64,000 bases of DNA from Tunturiibacter gelidiferens (GTDB taxonomy: Bacteria; Acidobacteriota; Terriglobia; Terriglobales; Acidobacteriaceae). The stretch covers positions 62,001 through 126,000 of the forward strand of contig NZ_JACHEB010000013.1 of assembly GCF_014201335.1 (NCBI RefSeq). The letters are read 5' to 3'. Shown here one piece after another: positions 18,553-28,344 of the stretch. The translations under genes and the position numbers were made by a program. Below the pieces are notes generated by a model. That model saw nothing but the letters and a program-made list of their open reading frames with translations, searched no databases and was not told where the DNA came from. How positions within the stretch are numbered: the stretch's first letter is position 1; the number at the start of each line of letters is the position of its first letter.

Positions 18553-19845
18553 TTATTTCTGCGCTTCTTGAGCGGGAGTGGGGGTAATGCTGGCAGTTAC
18601 CAATCCCATGGCGACTTCTGTGGGAGCGACAGGGGCGCCGGGGAAGTAGATCTGCTGCAATCCGCTGACGATCACTTTGTCTCCTGGGGAAAGACCGGTT
18701 CGAATCAGGCGCAGGCCGTCCGCCATGCTTCCAGTTACGACATCTTTGCGCTGCGCCACATTACCTGGGCCGACCACGTACACATACTTCTGCTCCTGAT
18801 CGGTAAGAATCGCTCTGTCATCCACCAGAAGCGCCTGCACGGTGCCGGAGCTTTCAAGCTGAACGCGAGCATAGAGGCCTGGAACGAGAAGGTGATCAGG
18901 ATTGGGGAGCACGACGCGGGCGCGAATTGTTCCGGTCGATGGAGTGACCTGGTTGTCGAGAAAATCAACCCTGCCGACATGGGGAAAGCCGGTCTCATTC
19001 GCCAGCGCGACACGCACGGGGTTCGCCGAACTCACTCCGCTTCCGCGATGAACTCTCTCCTGAAAGCGCAAATAACTCTGCTCATCGCAATCGAAGTACA
19101 CATAGACAGGGTCTTGTGACACGACGGTGGTCAGCACCGTTTGATCGGCTTGTGCAAGATTTCCGCGCGTGAGCTGGGCTCGGCTGGTTCGTCCATCAAC
19201 CGGTGATCGTACTTCCGTAAAGGACAGATTGAGCTCTGCCGTTGCAACGGCAGCTTCTGCTTCATGCACGCGAGCAATGCTCTGAGAGAGATCAGAGTCA
19301 CGATTCTGATATTCTTCCTGCGAAATCGCGTTGGAAGCATTCAGTGTTTGCGCCCTTTTCGCCTGAATATTGGCGAATGCCGCCGCGGCCTTCTCTCGTT
19401 CCAGGCTTGCCTTTGCACTATCGAGAGCATCGCGGTAAGGCCGCGGATCAATGACGAAGAGCGGGTCACCGCGCTTTACGCTGTCTCCCTCTCGATAGGC
19501 AACGTTATCCACGTAGCCTGTTACCCTGGCTCGCACATCTACGGAATTGATGGATGCGACACGGCCGTTGAACTCGTCAGACAGATGAATTGGTTTGGGC
19601 ACAACCGCCGCAACTTCTACTGCTGCCGGTGAAAACGACCTCTTGTCGGGAGATTGTCTACATCCCGCAAGGGAGATCGCCACACTCACCGCACACATGC
19701 AGACAAGCAGAAAATGCCTGGACGGAGTTCGACGTGCGAAGAAACCCCATTCGACCAGGCGTCGTCTTGCCGTGTCGGAGACAATTCCCGACGAAATCCC
19801 CGTCACGACCGCGGTTCCTTGCTGTTTTGCATTCAACTTGCTCAT
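18553..19845 (-). CDS. RND efflux periplasmic adaptor (membrane fusion protein)
   Basis: A 430-residue adaptor linking permease and channel. The ribosome site GAGGAGG lies well placed before the ATG at 19845. A lipobox (AISLAGC) occurs unusually late, around residues 55-61, after a ~44-residue polar leader ending RRTPSRHF. The lipoyl/barrel-sandwich segment (VRARVTGYVDNVAYREGDSV, and the later EVRSPVDGRTSR) and coiled-coil hairpin (about 120-190) are typical of AcrA/MexA. It is the first gene of the efflux operon and faces the divergent TetR gene across a palindromic operator. Confidence 0.93.
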   Translation of the reverse strand: MSKLNAKQQGTAVVTGISSGIVSDTARRRLVEWGFFARRTPSRHFLLVCMCAVSVAISLAGCRQSPDKRSFSPAAVEVAAVVPKPIHLSDEFNGRVASINSVDVRARVTGYVDNVAYREGDSVKRGDPLFVIDPRPYRDALDSAKASLEREKAAAAFANIQAKRAQTLNASNAISQEEYQNRDSDLSQSIARVHEAEAAVATAELNLSFTEVRSPVDGRTSRAQLTRGNLAQADQTVLTTVVSQDPVYVYFDCDEQSYLRFQERVHRGSGVSSANPVRVALANETGFPHVGRVDFLDNQVTPSTGTIRARVVLPNPDHLLVPGLYARVQLESSGTVQALLVDDRAILTDQEQKYVYVVGPGNVAQRKDVVTGSMADGLRLIRTGLSPGDKVIVSGLQQIYFPGAPVAPTEVAMGLVTASITPTPAQEAQK

Positions 19846-19901
19846 TGCCTGCCTCCTCGCCTATCTCTTCTGGAGCATCGACCCCAGCGACATATAAGTA
19901 G

Positions 19902-19931
19902 ATACTTGCAATCTAGAAAGGATGCAAGTAT
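19902..19931. promoter_or_regulatory. Palindromic operator between the efflux operon and tetR
   Basis: ATACTTGCA (19902-19910) and TGCAAGTAT (19923-19931) form perfect 9-base inverted arms separated by 12 bases. The site sits centrally in the 115-base divergent intergenic region, where a TetR/AcrR repressor would control both directions. That the TetR protein binds here is inferred from position and symmetry. Confidence 0.7.
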
Positions 19932-19960
19932 TTAGTTGGAAAATGTGAGAACATCAATAC

Positions 19961-20584
19961 ATGTCAGTTTTTGTCCCAGATCGGAAGCGAAACGTTCGGG
20001 GAGAACGCCGTGTGGCAAGTCTGCTCGACGTGGCCGGCGGCATTTTCGGAGAGCTTGGCTACCACGCGGCAACCACGAACGCCATTGCTGCCGGAGCGAA
20101 GGTTTCCCCGGCAACGCTGTATCAGTTCTTTCCAGATAAGGAAGCTATCGCCAATGCGCTCGTGGCCCGCTACGCGGTGGATCTGGCGAAAGAGGAGCGA
20201 GCTGCGGACACACAGAAACTTGCGTCAGCGTCTTTGGAAGAGGCCATCCGGCAGGTCACCGGAGTCGTGATTGAGTTTCATCGGAGGCATCCTGCATTTC
20301 GTACTTTATATGCAGAGGCTCCTCTTTCGAAGGACACCGCCGAACAAAAGCGCCTCCTTGTTCAAACCTTCATCGACATCGTTTCCAAGATGCTAAGTAT
20401 AAGAAATCCAAAACTCGATAGGCAAGACGCTTTGTGGAGCGCAGAAATTGTCCACACCGCCTTGATAGGTTTCCTGCCCGCCCTGGCAGGTCGCAAGACA
20501 TCTGACCGGTCGCGAATGATCGACGCCTTGAATCAAATGCTGGCGCGCTACCTGGAGTCTGTGCTCAAGCCGCCTAAACGCTAG
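19961..20584 (+). CDS. TetR/AcrR-family repressor of the RND operon
   Basis: A 207-residue regulator. The N-terminal helix-turn-helix is clear at about residues 15-60 (GELGYHAATTNAIAAGAKVS, then PATLYQFFPDKEAIANALVARY). The C-terminal ~140 residues are helical and form the ligand pocket and dimer interface. It is divergent from the efflux genes and only 30 bases from the palindrome at 19902-19931, so local repression of the pump and of itself is likely. The effector cannot be deduced. Confidence 0.9.
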   Translation: MSVFVPDRKRNVRGERRVASLLDVAGGIFGELGYHAATTNAIAAGAKVSPATLYQFFPDKEAIANALVARYAVDLAKEERAADTQKLASASLEEAIRQVTGVVIEFHRRHPAFRTLYAEAPLSKDTAEQKRLLVQTFIDIVSKMLSIRNPKLDRQDALWSAEIVHTALIGFLPALAGRKTSDRSRMIDALNQMLARYLESVLKPPKR

Positions 20585-20713
20585 GGGCCGGTTCTTCACG
20601 CCGGCGGAGATGAGCGCCTAATTTGAGCAAATTCTGGATACGCGATCTAGCAGATCGGCCATTCGCAATGCGGATGGCCGGGTGATCCGCTCAATTGATT
20701 TCCACGACGACCG

Positions 20714-21517
<804 letters not shown>

Positions 21518-21636
21518 ATCTTTTTAGACCCCACGTCCTTCTATATCTCGAAGCCGATTGACCATTAGGTCCTAAGCCGAATTATTCCGGTATTAATCAT
21601 CCAGGGTGGGGATAGCCAGACCCTTCACATCAGACC

Positions 21637-22554
21637 TTAAGTGGCGGCGAGTTGCAAAACGTGTCTGAAAAGGTCCGGTGTGACGACAGAAGCGGTGACG
21701 CCGGGGACATTTTCTTCCGCGAGGTCCGCCAAGGTGTGGCCCGGCGGCATTTCAAGAAAGAGGTTACAGCCCAATTCCTCCGCGACTATCGTCGCATCAT
21801 GCCAGCGGACTCCGTGGGCGATGTTGTCCGCCAGATCCGTTGCTACTGCCGACGCGGAGCGCCCAGCTCGTGCATTCACATTCGCAATATAGGGAAATTT
21901 TGGCGCTTTTAGCTGCATAGAATTTATCTGAAGCCGAAGTGAGTCAGCAACGGATGAAAGTAGAGGACAGTGGGACGGCACTGAAACGTGCAGGAGCTCA
22001 GCCTTTCTGGCGCCGTGCCGGCGCGCATCTTCTAAAACCTTCTGCATCCCTTCTATGGAGCCCGCAATTACGATCTGCCTTGGTGCGTTGATGTTTCCTA
22101 CGAACACCGGAGTCGCAGGCTTGTGAACTGACTCGACAATGGCAGTAACCTGTCGCTCGTTAAGACCGACGATGGCAGCCAATCCGTATCCTGCTGGATA
22201 TAGCTGTTCCATTTTCTCTGCGCGGGAACGAACCAGAATTACCGCATCCGTTAATGCGATCGCTTCGGCAACGACAGCTGCTGCAAAGGCGCCCACAGAT
22301 AAACCTGCAACTGCACAACAGGTGACGCCGTGTCTTTGCAAAGCTCTGGCCGTAGCGACTCCGGAAGCTAGAAGAGCCAGTTGAACCGATATAGTGGAAT
22401 TCAGTGCCTCAGGCGAGTCCAACAGACGAACGTCGGACCTCAAAACGTCGCTGATCTCGTCTAGTGTCACTTGGACGGCAGGATCATCAACGAGTTCATG
22501 AAGCATGCCGGGTTTCTGTGCTCCTTGTCCCGGAAAGAAAAATGCGGTGTTCAC
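21637..22554 (-). CDS. mdcH: Malonate decarboxylase epsilon subunit (malonyl-CoA:ACP transacylase)
   Basis: GTG at 22554, one base after the mdcG stop and preceded by GGGGGAG, gives MNTAFFFPGQGAQKPGM, the usual FabD-like start. The acyltransferase nucleophile Ser86 lies in AGLSVGAF and the catalytic His195 in SVPSHCPLL. In biotin-independent malonate decarboxylase MdcH loads malonate onto the holo acyl carrier subunit MdcC, replacing acetate by malonate transfer from malonyl-CoA. It is the last gene of the mdc operon. Confidence 0.9.
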   Translation of the reverse strand: MNTAFFFPGQGAQKPGMLHELVDDPAVQVTLDEISDVLRSDVRLLDSPEALNSTISVQLALLASGVATARALQRHGVTCCAVAGLSVGAFAAAVVAEAIALTDAVILVRSRAEKMEQLYPAGYGLAAIVGLNERQVTAIVESVHKPATPVFVGNINAPRQIVIAGSIEGMQKVLEDARRHGARKAELLHVSVPSHCPLLSSVADSLRLQINSMQLKAPKFPYIANVNARAGRSASAVATDLADNIAHGVRWHDATIVAEELGCNLFLEMPPGHTLADLAEENVPGVTASVVTPDLFRHVLQLAAT

Positions 22555-22555
22555 G

Positions 22556-23197
22556 CTAGCTATGCTCCCCCTTCGACAGATCCCATGGTTTGGAGCCGAG
22601 AACGCGGCCATCACTGGTGCGGAGCAAAATCTTACCGGGCGATGTTGTTACGAATTCCTGTAACGAAAAACCACAGAACGGTGTCTCTACCAATGCATCG
22701 ACCTTTCCCGGAGCACCGCTGATCATGCGCCACAAATCCTGTGCTTCTGTAATCTCGAGCTTTCTGGGCGCGAAAAGTATGAAGTCTAAATCACTGTCAG
22801 CGCGGACAGCAGGTATTCCCGAGGCCAGTTCATAACCCAAACTCCCGCCCGGACCCCAGCTCATATCCAACCCTGCGAGGTGGCTTTCGAGATAGGACAA
22901 AGTTCGGAAAGCCTGCAATTTCCGGCGTGAATTCTCCGCGAACAGCAGCCGCAGCTGGTCCGGACGCCGAGTCTCCACCACTTCACTCAATCTTGTGAAT
23001 CCTGCGCAGCGTTCGTGCCTTTGCGACCCACGCACTCCCACGAGGATCGATCCATCTGAGATGCGGCCTCTCCGCACAACAACCCAAGGACGCTGGTTGG
23101 GATTGAGGTATGGGCACGCTGGATCGCTTTGAGTTGAGATCACCGCCGACTCTGTTCTCAGGACAATGAGATCGTGGACATGCAGCGTGCCAACCAT
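22556..23197 (-). CDS. mdcG: Phosphoribosyl-dephospho-CoA transferase
   Basis: MdcG (213 residues) attaches the 2'-(5''-triphosphoribosyl)-3'-dephospho-CoA prosthetic group to the serine of MdcC. The family motif GPGGSLGYELASGIPAV followed by SDLDFILFAP is present; the D-x-D aspartates belong to the nucleotidyltransferase site. The N-terminal HDLIVL and RPWVVVRRG also match. It lies between mdcF and mdcH with minimal spacing. Confidence 0.9.
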   Translation of the reverse strand: MVGTLHVHDLIVLRTESAVISTQSDPACPYLNPNQRPWVVVRRGRISDGSILVGVRGSQRHERCAGFTRLSEVVETRRPDQLRLLFAENSRRKLQAFRTLSYLESHLAGLDMSWGPGGSLGYELASGIPAVRADSDLDFILFAPRKLEITEAQDLWRMISGAPGKVDALVETPFCGFSLQEFVTTSPGKILLRTSDGRVLGSKPWDLSKGEHS

Positions 23198-23206
23198 TGG
23201 ATTCCC

Positions 23207-23674
23207 TCAAAAATACTTCGTGAGTACGAGCATCGAGCCAGCCAGAGAAAATGCCCCTACACCATAGGAAGCAATCAGCGCTGAGCCGGCGGTTTCAGGA
23301 GTACTAGGGCCATACGCGGTGGTCAGCAACGGCAAAGCTACGGCTGCAGAATTTGGAAAGCCCGCTGTCCGTGCAAGTACAGAAGCATCGGAGATGGACA
23401 TTTTGAGAGTTTTTCTTGCCCAGATATAGCTGGCAGCATATGAGGCCACAAATACCACAGCGATCATCACTCCCGTTTCCCATTGTTCCCGGAGCACAGG
23501 CCATGATGTGCTTGTGATCGTGGAGAATAGCGCACATGGGATGGCGAAGTCCATCACGAGCACGATTAGATTTTGAACATTCAGGTTATCCATGACTCCG
23601 CGCCGGCCTGCTATGTATCCCAATATCAGGCCGACGAAAATCGGAAGCAACGCATTTAGAAGAATCAGAGTCAT
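23207..23674 (-). CDS. mdcF: AEC-family malonate transporter, C-terminal half missing
   Basis: The position between mdcE and mdcG is that of mdcF in the Klebsiella order mdcABCDEFGH. The sequence is an auxin-efflux-carrier family N-terminus (NALLPIFVGLILGYIAGRRG, FAIPCALF, ARTAGFPNSAAVALPLLTTA) with about five transmembrane helices. It stops after 155 residues where the family has about 310, so the second half of the ten-helix permease is absent. mdcG begins 9 bases later, which suggests an internal deletion. It may be non-functional, leaving malonate import to another carrier. Confidence 0.82.
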   Translation of the reverse strand: MTLILLNALLPIFVGLILGYIAGRRGVMDNLNVQNLIVLVMDFAIPCALFSTITSTSWPVLREQWETGVMIAVVFVASYAASYIWARKTLKMSISDASVLARTAGFPNSAAVALPLLTTAYGPSTPETAGSALIASYGVGAFSLAGSMLVLTKYF

Positions 23675-23683
23675 TGCGACCTC

Positions 23684-24517
23684 TTACTCGTTGAACCATT
23701 GCGCTTCCAGAGCAGCTCGCACTGCAAGGGTGCCTTTCCGCGTTTCCTTTGCGGCGTCCGACTCCCACCTGTTATTCAGATCGAGCTTGCCTTTACGTGC
23801 ATCGGCAATTGCTTCAGTGATTGCTCTCCTCACTTCGGCAACCTCATTCGACGTCGGGTGTCGTGGGTCGTCGGCGTGCAACAGCTTGAACAGGAGACCG
23901 AGTTTCGCATAATCCCGGACGTCATACGACATGGGAGCGATCTCGTGTCCCAGCTTTTCGAGTTCCGCAACAGACCTTCTCGTAATCCTGGCTGCTGCCT
24001 CTTTGTGCATTGCATGGATCGTAATCCCAGCATCATCGAATGCCAGAATGCGATTGGCTTGATAGCCGTGAGTGAGAAATCCACCGCTGAATGCATGCCC
24101 GGCTACCAACGAAATAACGGGATGTCCTGCCATCCTTGCCGATGCGTATGCATCTGCCGACGTGGCCGCCGCGAAGAATATACCGGCCGTCTCCTCACGA
24201 CGCCCGTAGGCCTGGCTTTTGACATCAACGATTGCAATGATGGGACGCTTCGCGGGTCGGGGTTTATCGCGATCTTCGGCGATAACTGCTCGAACATGGG
24301 TTGCGAGAGTGAATGCTTCTTCGAGTCCAACCTGCCCGTCGCGGACACAAGGAAAACGGCTGTCCTTGTCACGTACGACGCAGAGGAACAGGGCTGACTC
24401 ATTTCCAACAGCTGCAGTTGTGGTTAGCACGGAGTTCGGATCACCATTATTCGACGTGTCGCTTCCGGTCAGGGCTTTGAACCATGCTTTGCCGCGCAAT
24501 CCAACTTGTTCACTCAT
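23684..24517 (-). CDS. mdcE: Malonate decarboxylase gamma subunit
   Basis: A 277-residue carboxyltransferase-fold subunit. MdcD and MdcE together decarboxylate the malonyl-S-acyl carrier intermediate to acetyl-S-ACP. Visible crotonase-like features include AIVDVKSQAYGRREETAGIF, HPVISLVAGHAFSGGFLTHG and the acyl-CoA region ITIHAMHKEAAARITRRS. The length is normal for MdcE. It overlaps mdcD by 4 bases (ATGA), indicating coupled translation. Confidence 0.92.
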   Translation of the reverse strand: MSEQVGLRGKAWFKALTGSDTSNNGDPNSVLTTTAAVGNESALFLCVVRDKDSRFPCVRDGQVGLEEAFTLATHVRAVIAEDRDKPRPAKRPIIAIVDVKSQAYGRREETAGIFFAAATSADAYASARMAGHPVISLVAGHAFSGGFLTHGYQANRILAFDDAGITIHAMHKEAAARITRRSVAELEKLGHEIAPMSYDVRDYAKLGLLFKLLHADDPRHPTSNEVAEVRRAITEAIADARKGKLDLNNRWESDAAKETRKGTLAVRAALEAQWFNE

Positions 24518-25383
24518 CGCACAACTCCCTTGGGGTTAGCCCACTGTTGCCGTAATGTTGCAGGATCAATCTGGCTGGACGTATCGAGCGCCGCGATGCG
24601 AGCGCGATAGAGTTCCACCTGCTCGGTCCGGTGCTTGTCTGGCACGCCCTTGTGGACAGAATCACGTACGGCCGCGGCTATCTTGTCGGCATCATCTTCG
24701 ACGAGCGAATCAGCGAGTCCCATGCCGACACGTTGCTCTCCACCATGAATTGCCCAGATGAGTGCTCGATCGGAGGAGTCAAACTCATCGATGCCGGACT
24801 CCTGCTCAATTACCTCTGGGCCGTTCAATCCAAGTCGGGCTTCGCGCGTCATGATTGTGTAGCTGGATACGCCAGCCACAAGAGACATGCCTCCGAAACA
24901 GCCGACAGTGCCTGCAACGATTGTGATCACCGGGGCATGCCGACGAAGGACGAGAGCTGAAGAGATAATCTCGGCAACAGCTGCCAAACCAAGGTTTGCT
25001 TCCTGAAGGCGCACACCGCCTGTTTCGAGCAAAAGAACTGCAGCTGTCGATTTTCCCGCCTCGGAATCTTTCGCGGCGAGATCCAGGGCAGCCGTCATCT
25101 TGGCACCCGATACCTCGCCGACGCTGCCACCCTGGAAGGCTCCTTCAAACGCAATGGCGACTGCCGGCGATCCGCCGATTTTCCCCTTGATTACGATGCA
25201 GCCATCATCAGATTGTGGAGCGATGCCTTGCTTAGCAAGCCATGGAGACTCGATGCGATCGAAGGGGCCGACGAGCTCCTTGTAAGTACCCTCATCGAAG
25301 AGGCTCTGAGCGCGGGCGCGAGCGTCCAACTCGATAAAGCTCTTACGATTGACGAAATCGGAAATGAGAACTGGCGTGTTCAT
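24514..25383 (-). CDS. mdcD: Malonate decarboxylase beta subunit
   Basis: A 289-residue subunit related to acetyl-CoA carboxylase carboxyltransferase. Diagnostic segments are SFIELDARARAQSLFDEGTY, GIAPQSDDGCIVIKGKIGGS, LLLETGGVRLQEANLGLAA and VAGTVGCFGGMSLVAGVSSY. It pairs with MdcE to release CO2 from malonyl-ACP. The start overlaps the mdcC stop by 4 bases. Confidence 0.93.
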   Translation of the reverse strand: MNTPVLISDFVNRKSFIELDARARAQSLFDEGTYKELVGPFDRIESPWLAKQGIAPQSDDGCIVIKGKIGGSPAVAIAFEGAFQGGSVGEVSGAKMTAALDLAAKDSEAGKSTAAVLLLETGGVRLQEANLGLAAVAEIISSALVLRRHAPVITIVAGTVGCFGGMSLVAGVSSYTIMTREARLGLNGPEVIEQESGIDEFDSSDRALIWAIHGGEQRVGMGLADSLVEDDADKIAAAVRDSVHKGVPDKHRTEQVELYRARIAALDTSSQIDPATLRQQWANPKGVVR

Positions 25384-25676
25384 TGCTCAATCACCTCCAC
25401 TGCCTGTTCGAGACGAAGCAACACACTTCCGGGTGTTGCGCCGGCATCGTTAATGTAGATACGGACCGCCCCATCGAACTTCGAGAAGAAACGATCGAAG
25501 ACCGCCTTCCACGCATTACCAAAGCCGTTGACGCTGGTCGTGATGAAGACACGGGCTCCTTCCTCACTATTCGGTTCGAGAAGAACTTCCATGTCACCCG
25601 AGCCCACTACACCAACGTGCGCTCTCTTCGTGATGAGACGTTTCGCCTCAGGATAGTTGAACTCAATTTTCTCCAT
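25380..25676 (-). CDS. mdcC: Malonate decarboxylase acyl carrier subunit
   Basis: A 98-residue carrier protein. The prosthetic-group serine is Ser26 in GVVGSGDMEVLLEP, the conserved context of MdcC and citrate lyase CitD-like carriers. It carries acetyl and malonyl groups on the triphosphoribosyl-dephospho-CoA arm. It overlaps the end of mdcB by 14 bases and mdcD by 4. Confidence 0.93.
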   Translation of the reverse strand: MEKIEFNYPEAKRLITKRAHVGVVGSGDMEVLLEPNSEEGARVFITTSVNGFGNAWKAVFDRFFSKFDGAVRIYINDAGATPGSVLLRLEQAVEVIEQ

Positions 25677-26580
25677 CGTTTTCCTCCACTAGACTGTTGT
25701 CCTTTTCCACTCGTTCGAGGCCGCGTTCTAGAGCATCCAAAAAGAGCGTGGCCGCGAGAAGATCGGCGCTACCGCCGGGAGAGATGCGCAGACCGACAAG
25801 CTCTTGCCCCAGTGCAATCAATGCTGCATTTCCCTTTGGGCTTCCCGGGCCGCCAATCTCGATGACTTGAGCGGCACCCTCGTGCACGATCCTTTGCGCC
25901 TCAGGTCCGCCTCGATGGAGAACACAGGTGTCGTCGAGGTGCGACATGATCGCAAGTAGGGCGGCGAGCCGACTGTCCTGCTCTGTTCGGCCGCTCTTGC
26001 GAGCTGCCTTCAGTGCAGGAAGCCCAATTTTGACCACGTGCGGAAAGTTCACATAGGCTTCGCCGCGAGCGCCGGTGGCCCCATATCGTTCAAGGACGAC
26101 ATCTCCATGAGACACCGCCAGCGGTCTTGCACGATCGGGCAAACGAGCGAAATACCCTGCGGCCTCGGCTACAAAGTCCGCAAGGGAGCCCTCGCTCAGA
26201 CTTGCAGCGCAAACCAGCAATCCCAGAACCCATATTGCACCTTTGTGCGCATTGCTGCCTGAGGTCGCGCCAAGCATCGCCGCCTCGGCTTCTCTACCGA
26301 TACTTGCAACCTCTGCACGCAGACTGGTATTCATCTGGGCTTCGGCGGATACCAGAGCCATCCGGGTAAAGTACGGGGCAATCGTGTTCGCAGATCTCCT
26401 CATCAGATCGAGGGAGAGGTCCGTATGCGATCCTGACCCTCTACCGTCAACCAGCCCTGGTTTAGGTGTGAGTTCTGCTTCGGCAATCAACGATTGTTTG
26501 GCGAGTTCTGAAAGCCACTCAGACCGGGCCAAAGTGTTGAGTTGCCTCGAGGATTTCGTGACTGGATTTAGCTGTGCCAT
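25663..26580 (-). CDS. mdcB: Triphosphoribosyl-dephospho-CoA synthase
   Basis: The ATG at 26580 is fused to the mdcA stop (TAATG) and follows CAGGAG, giving 305 residues; an in-frame ATG at 26628 inside mdcA is less likely. MdcB makes the prosthetic-group precursor from ATP and dephospho-CoA. Family motifs are visible: LIAEAELTPKPGLVDGRGSG, SHTDLSLDLMRRSA, GSNAHKGAIWVLGLL and MSHLDDTCVLHRGG. Confidence 0.92.
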   Translation of the reverse strand: MAQLNPVTKSSRQLNTLARSEWLSELAKQSLIAEAELTPKPGLVDGRGSGSHTDLSLDLMRRSANTIAPYFTRMALVSAEAQMNTSLRAEVASIGREAEAAMLGATSGSNAHKGAIWVLGLLVCAASLSEGSLADFVAEAAGYFARLPDRARPLAVSHGDVVLERYGATGARGEAYVNFPHVVKIGLPALKAARKSGRTEQDSRLAALLAIMSHLDDTCVLHRGGPEAQRIVHEGAAQVIEIGGPGSPKGNAALIALGQELVGLRISPGGSADLLAATLFLDALERGLERVEKDNSLVEENDGEN

Positions 26581-28238
26581 TACCAGCTCCTGAACTTGGC
26601 TGGGGGCTGATAGAGGCCTCCAGACCATGCGACAAGGTCTTCCATACTCCGTGCAGCGAGTAAGGAGCGAGTGGCCTGGAGACGCTGTACTCCAATATCT
26701 TCAGGAAAGGCAACGATGCCGCGACGACGAAGTTCGGCTGTTTCATTGGCTTTTGCCTTAAGACCGACGGGACTGATGCCTGCTACCGCAGCCAAAGCCC
26801 GGCGGCGCTCTTCAATGCCTTCGGTCCTGTACAGATAAGCAATCCCCTCTTCCGTAACAACATGGCTGACGTCCTGACCATAGATCATGATGGGTGCGAT
26901 CGGCATGCCAGCCTTCTTGCCAACTTCAACTGCATCCAGAGTTTCGACGAAAGCCGGTTCGCCACCTTTGGCAAAGGTTTCGAGCGTCTGAACCACAAGC
27001 TTGCGGCCCGGAAGGGTTGGATCTGCATTGGTCTTGAGATCTAACCAAGCTGGAGACGAATGGCGACGCCCATGCGGGTCATGCCCCATATTCGGCGCAC
27101 CTCCGAAGCCTGCAAGGCGTCCGGTCGTTACCGTGGAGGAATTGGCATCCCCGTCCATCTGAAGCGTTGCTCCAATGAAGGCGTCCACGGCATACTGACC
27201 AGCAAGCTGACAAAGAACACGGTTAGAGCGCAGGCTTCCATCCCGGCCAGTGAAGAAGATATCGGGGCGAGCACGGATATATTCATCCATTCCTACTTCG
27301 CTTCCGAACGAGTGAACGCTCTCGACCCATCCACTCTCGATGGCCGGAATCAGTGTGGGGTGTGGATTGAGCGCAAAGTGCTTGCAGATCTTTCCGCGAA
27401 GACCGAGCGCCTCGCCATAGGTAGGGAGAAGAAGTTCAATGGCAGCCGTGTCAAAGCCAATTCCGTGATTGAGCGACTGGACCTGATGTCTCTCATAAAT
27501 GCCGCGGATAACCATCATCCCGGTCAAAATCTGCAGATCGGTGATGTGGCGAGGATCGCGAGTAAAGAGAGGTTCGACCGCGTATGGGTTGTCGGCCTCG
27601 ACCACTATATCGACCCAGGAACCGGGGATGTCTACTCTTGGCAATGTGTCGACGATCTTGTTGACCTGCACGATCACAATTGCGTTGTGGAAGGCGGCGG
27701 CCTCAACAATCACCGGGGTATCCTCGGTGTTGGGCCCAGTGAACAGATTGCCTTCCTGATCCGCCTGCTCTGCGCAAACCAGTACCACGTTCGGGATAAG
27801 GTCCACTAGTAAGCGGGCGTATAGCTCGACGTATGTATGAATAGCACCAATTTCGAGAACACCATCTTCGAGAAGTTGCGCGACCCGCAAGCTTTGTGGA
27901 CCGGCAAATGCGAAATCTACCTTTTTCGCGATACCCAGTTCAAAGATCGTTAAATGCTCCGGGCGGCTGATGCTTGAAATGATGAGATGAAGATCGTGAA
28001 TCTTCTTCGGATTTACCTTAGCGAGGGAACGCGAAAGAAAATCCGCCTGTTTTTGATTGTCTCCTTCCAAGACAATGCGATCTTCTGCCACGACCAGGGC
28101 TTCAAGGGCTTCAACTGTCTTGTCGGTAGGAAGTACGGGCCCGCTCATCCACCGCATCACCGCCTGCATTCGGCCTTCTTTCTCGTCACGCCGCCTAGTC
28201 CACGAGGATGCCCGTTGCAACCTTTGCTCGCTCATCAT
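26580..28238 (-). CDS. mdcA: Malonate decarboxylase alpha subunit (acetyl-S-ACP:malonate ACP transferase)
   Basis: The 552-residue CoA-transferase-like subunit exchanges acetate for malonate on MdcC. Starts at 28238 and 28235 follow GAGAGGAG; both give the typical MSEQRLQRASSWTRRRDEK opening, and an upstream in-frame ATG at 28265 lacks a ribosome site. Motifs include ALVVAEDRIVLEGDNQKQAD, CAEQADQEGNLFTGPNTEDT, GGAPNMGHDPHGRRHSSPAW and VTEEGIAYLYRTEGIEERRR. It heads the operon and faces the LysR gene. Confidence 0.94.
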   Translation of the reverse strand: MMSEQRLQRASSWTRRRDEKEGRMQAVMRWMSGPVLPTDKTVEALEALVVAEDRIVLEGDNQKQADFLSRSLAKVNPKKIHDLHLIISSISRPEHLTIFELGIAKKVDFAFAGPQSLRVAQLLEDGVLEIGAIHTYVELYARLLVDLIPNVVLVCAEQADQEGNLFTGPNTEDTPVIVEAAAFHNAIVIVQVNKIVDTLPRVDIPGSWVDIVVEADNPYAVEPLFTRDPRHITDLQILTGMMVIRGIYERHQVQSLNHGIGFDTAAIELLLPTYGEALGLRGKICKHFALNPHPTLIPAIESGWVESVHSFGSEVGMDEYIRARPDIFFTGRDGSLRSNRVLCQLAGQYAVDAFIGATLQMDGDANSSTVTTGRLAGFGGAPNMGHDPHGRRHSSPAWLDLKTNADPTLPGRKLVVQTLETFAKGGEPAFVETLDAVEVGKKAGMPIAPIMIYGQDVSHVVTEEGIAYLYRTEGIEERRRALAAVAGISPVGLKAKANETAELRRRGIVAFPEDIGVQRLQATRSLLAARSMEDLVAWSGGLYQPPAKFRSW

Positions 28239-28263
28239 CTCTGTTCTCCTCTCTTGCCTGCAC

Positions 28264-28290
28264 AAATGATTTGATACTGACTCATCATTT
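28264..28290. promoter_or_regulatory. Inverted repeat between mdcA and mdcR, probable LysR site
   Basis: AAATGAT (28264-28270) and ATCATTT (28284-28290) are perfect inverted arms around 13 bases, in the 106-base divergent region. This spacing and AT-rich symmetry fit a LysR-type recognition box. A TATAAT at 28309-28314 could serve as the -10 of the LysR gene. Binding is inferred. Confidence 0.55.
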
Positions 28291-28344
28291 ACGGCGATGA
28301 AGTGTTTTTATAATCGTGATAGCGTCAGCTAATCAGGAGATCGT

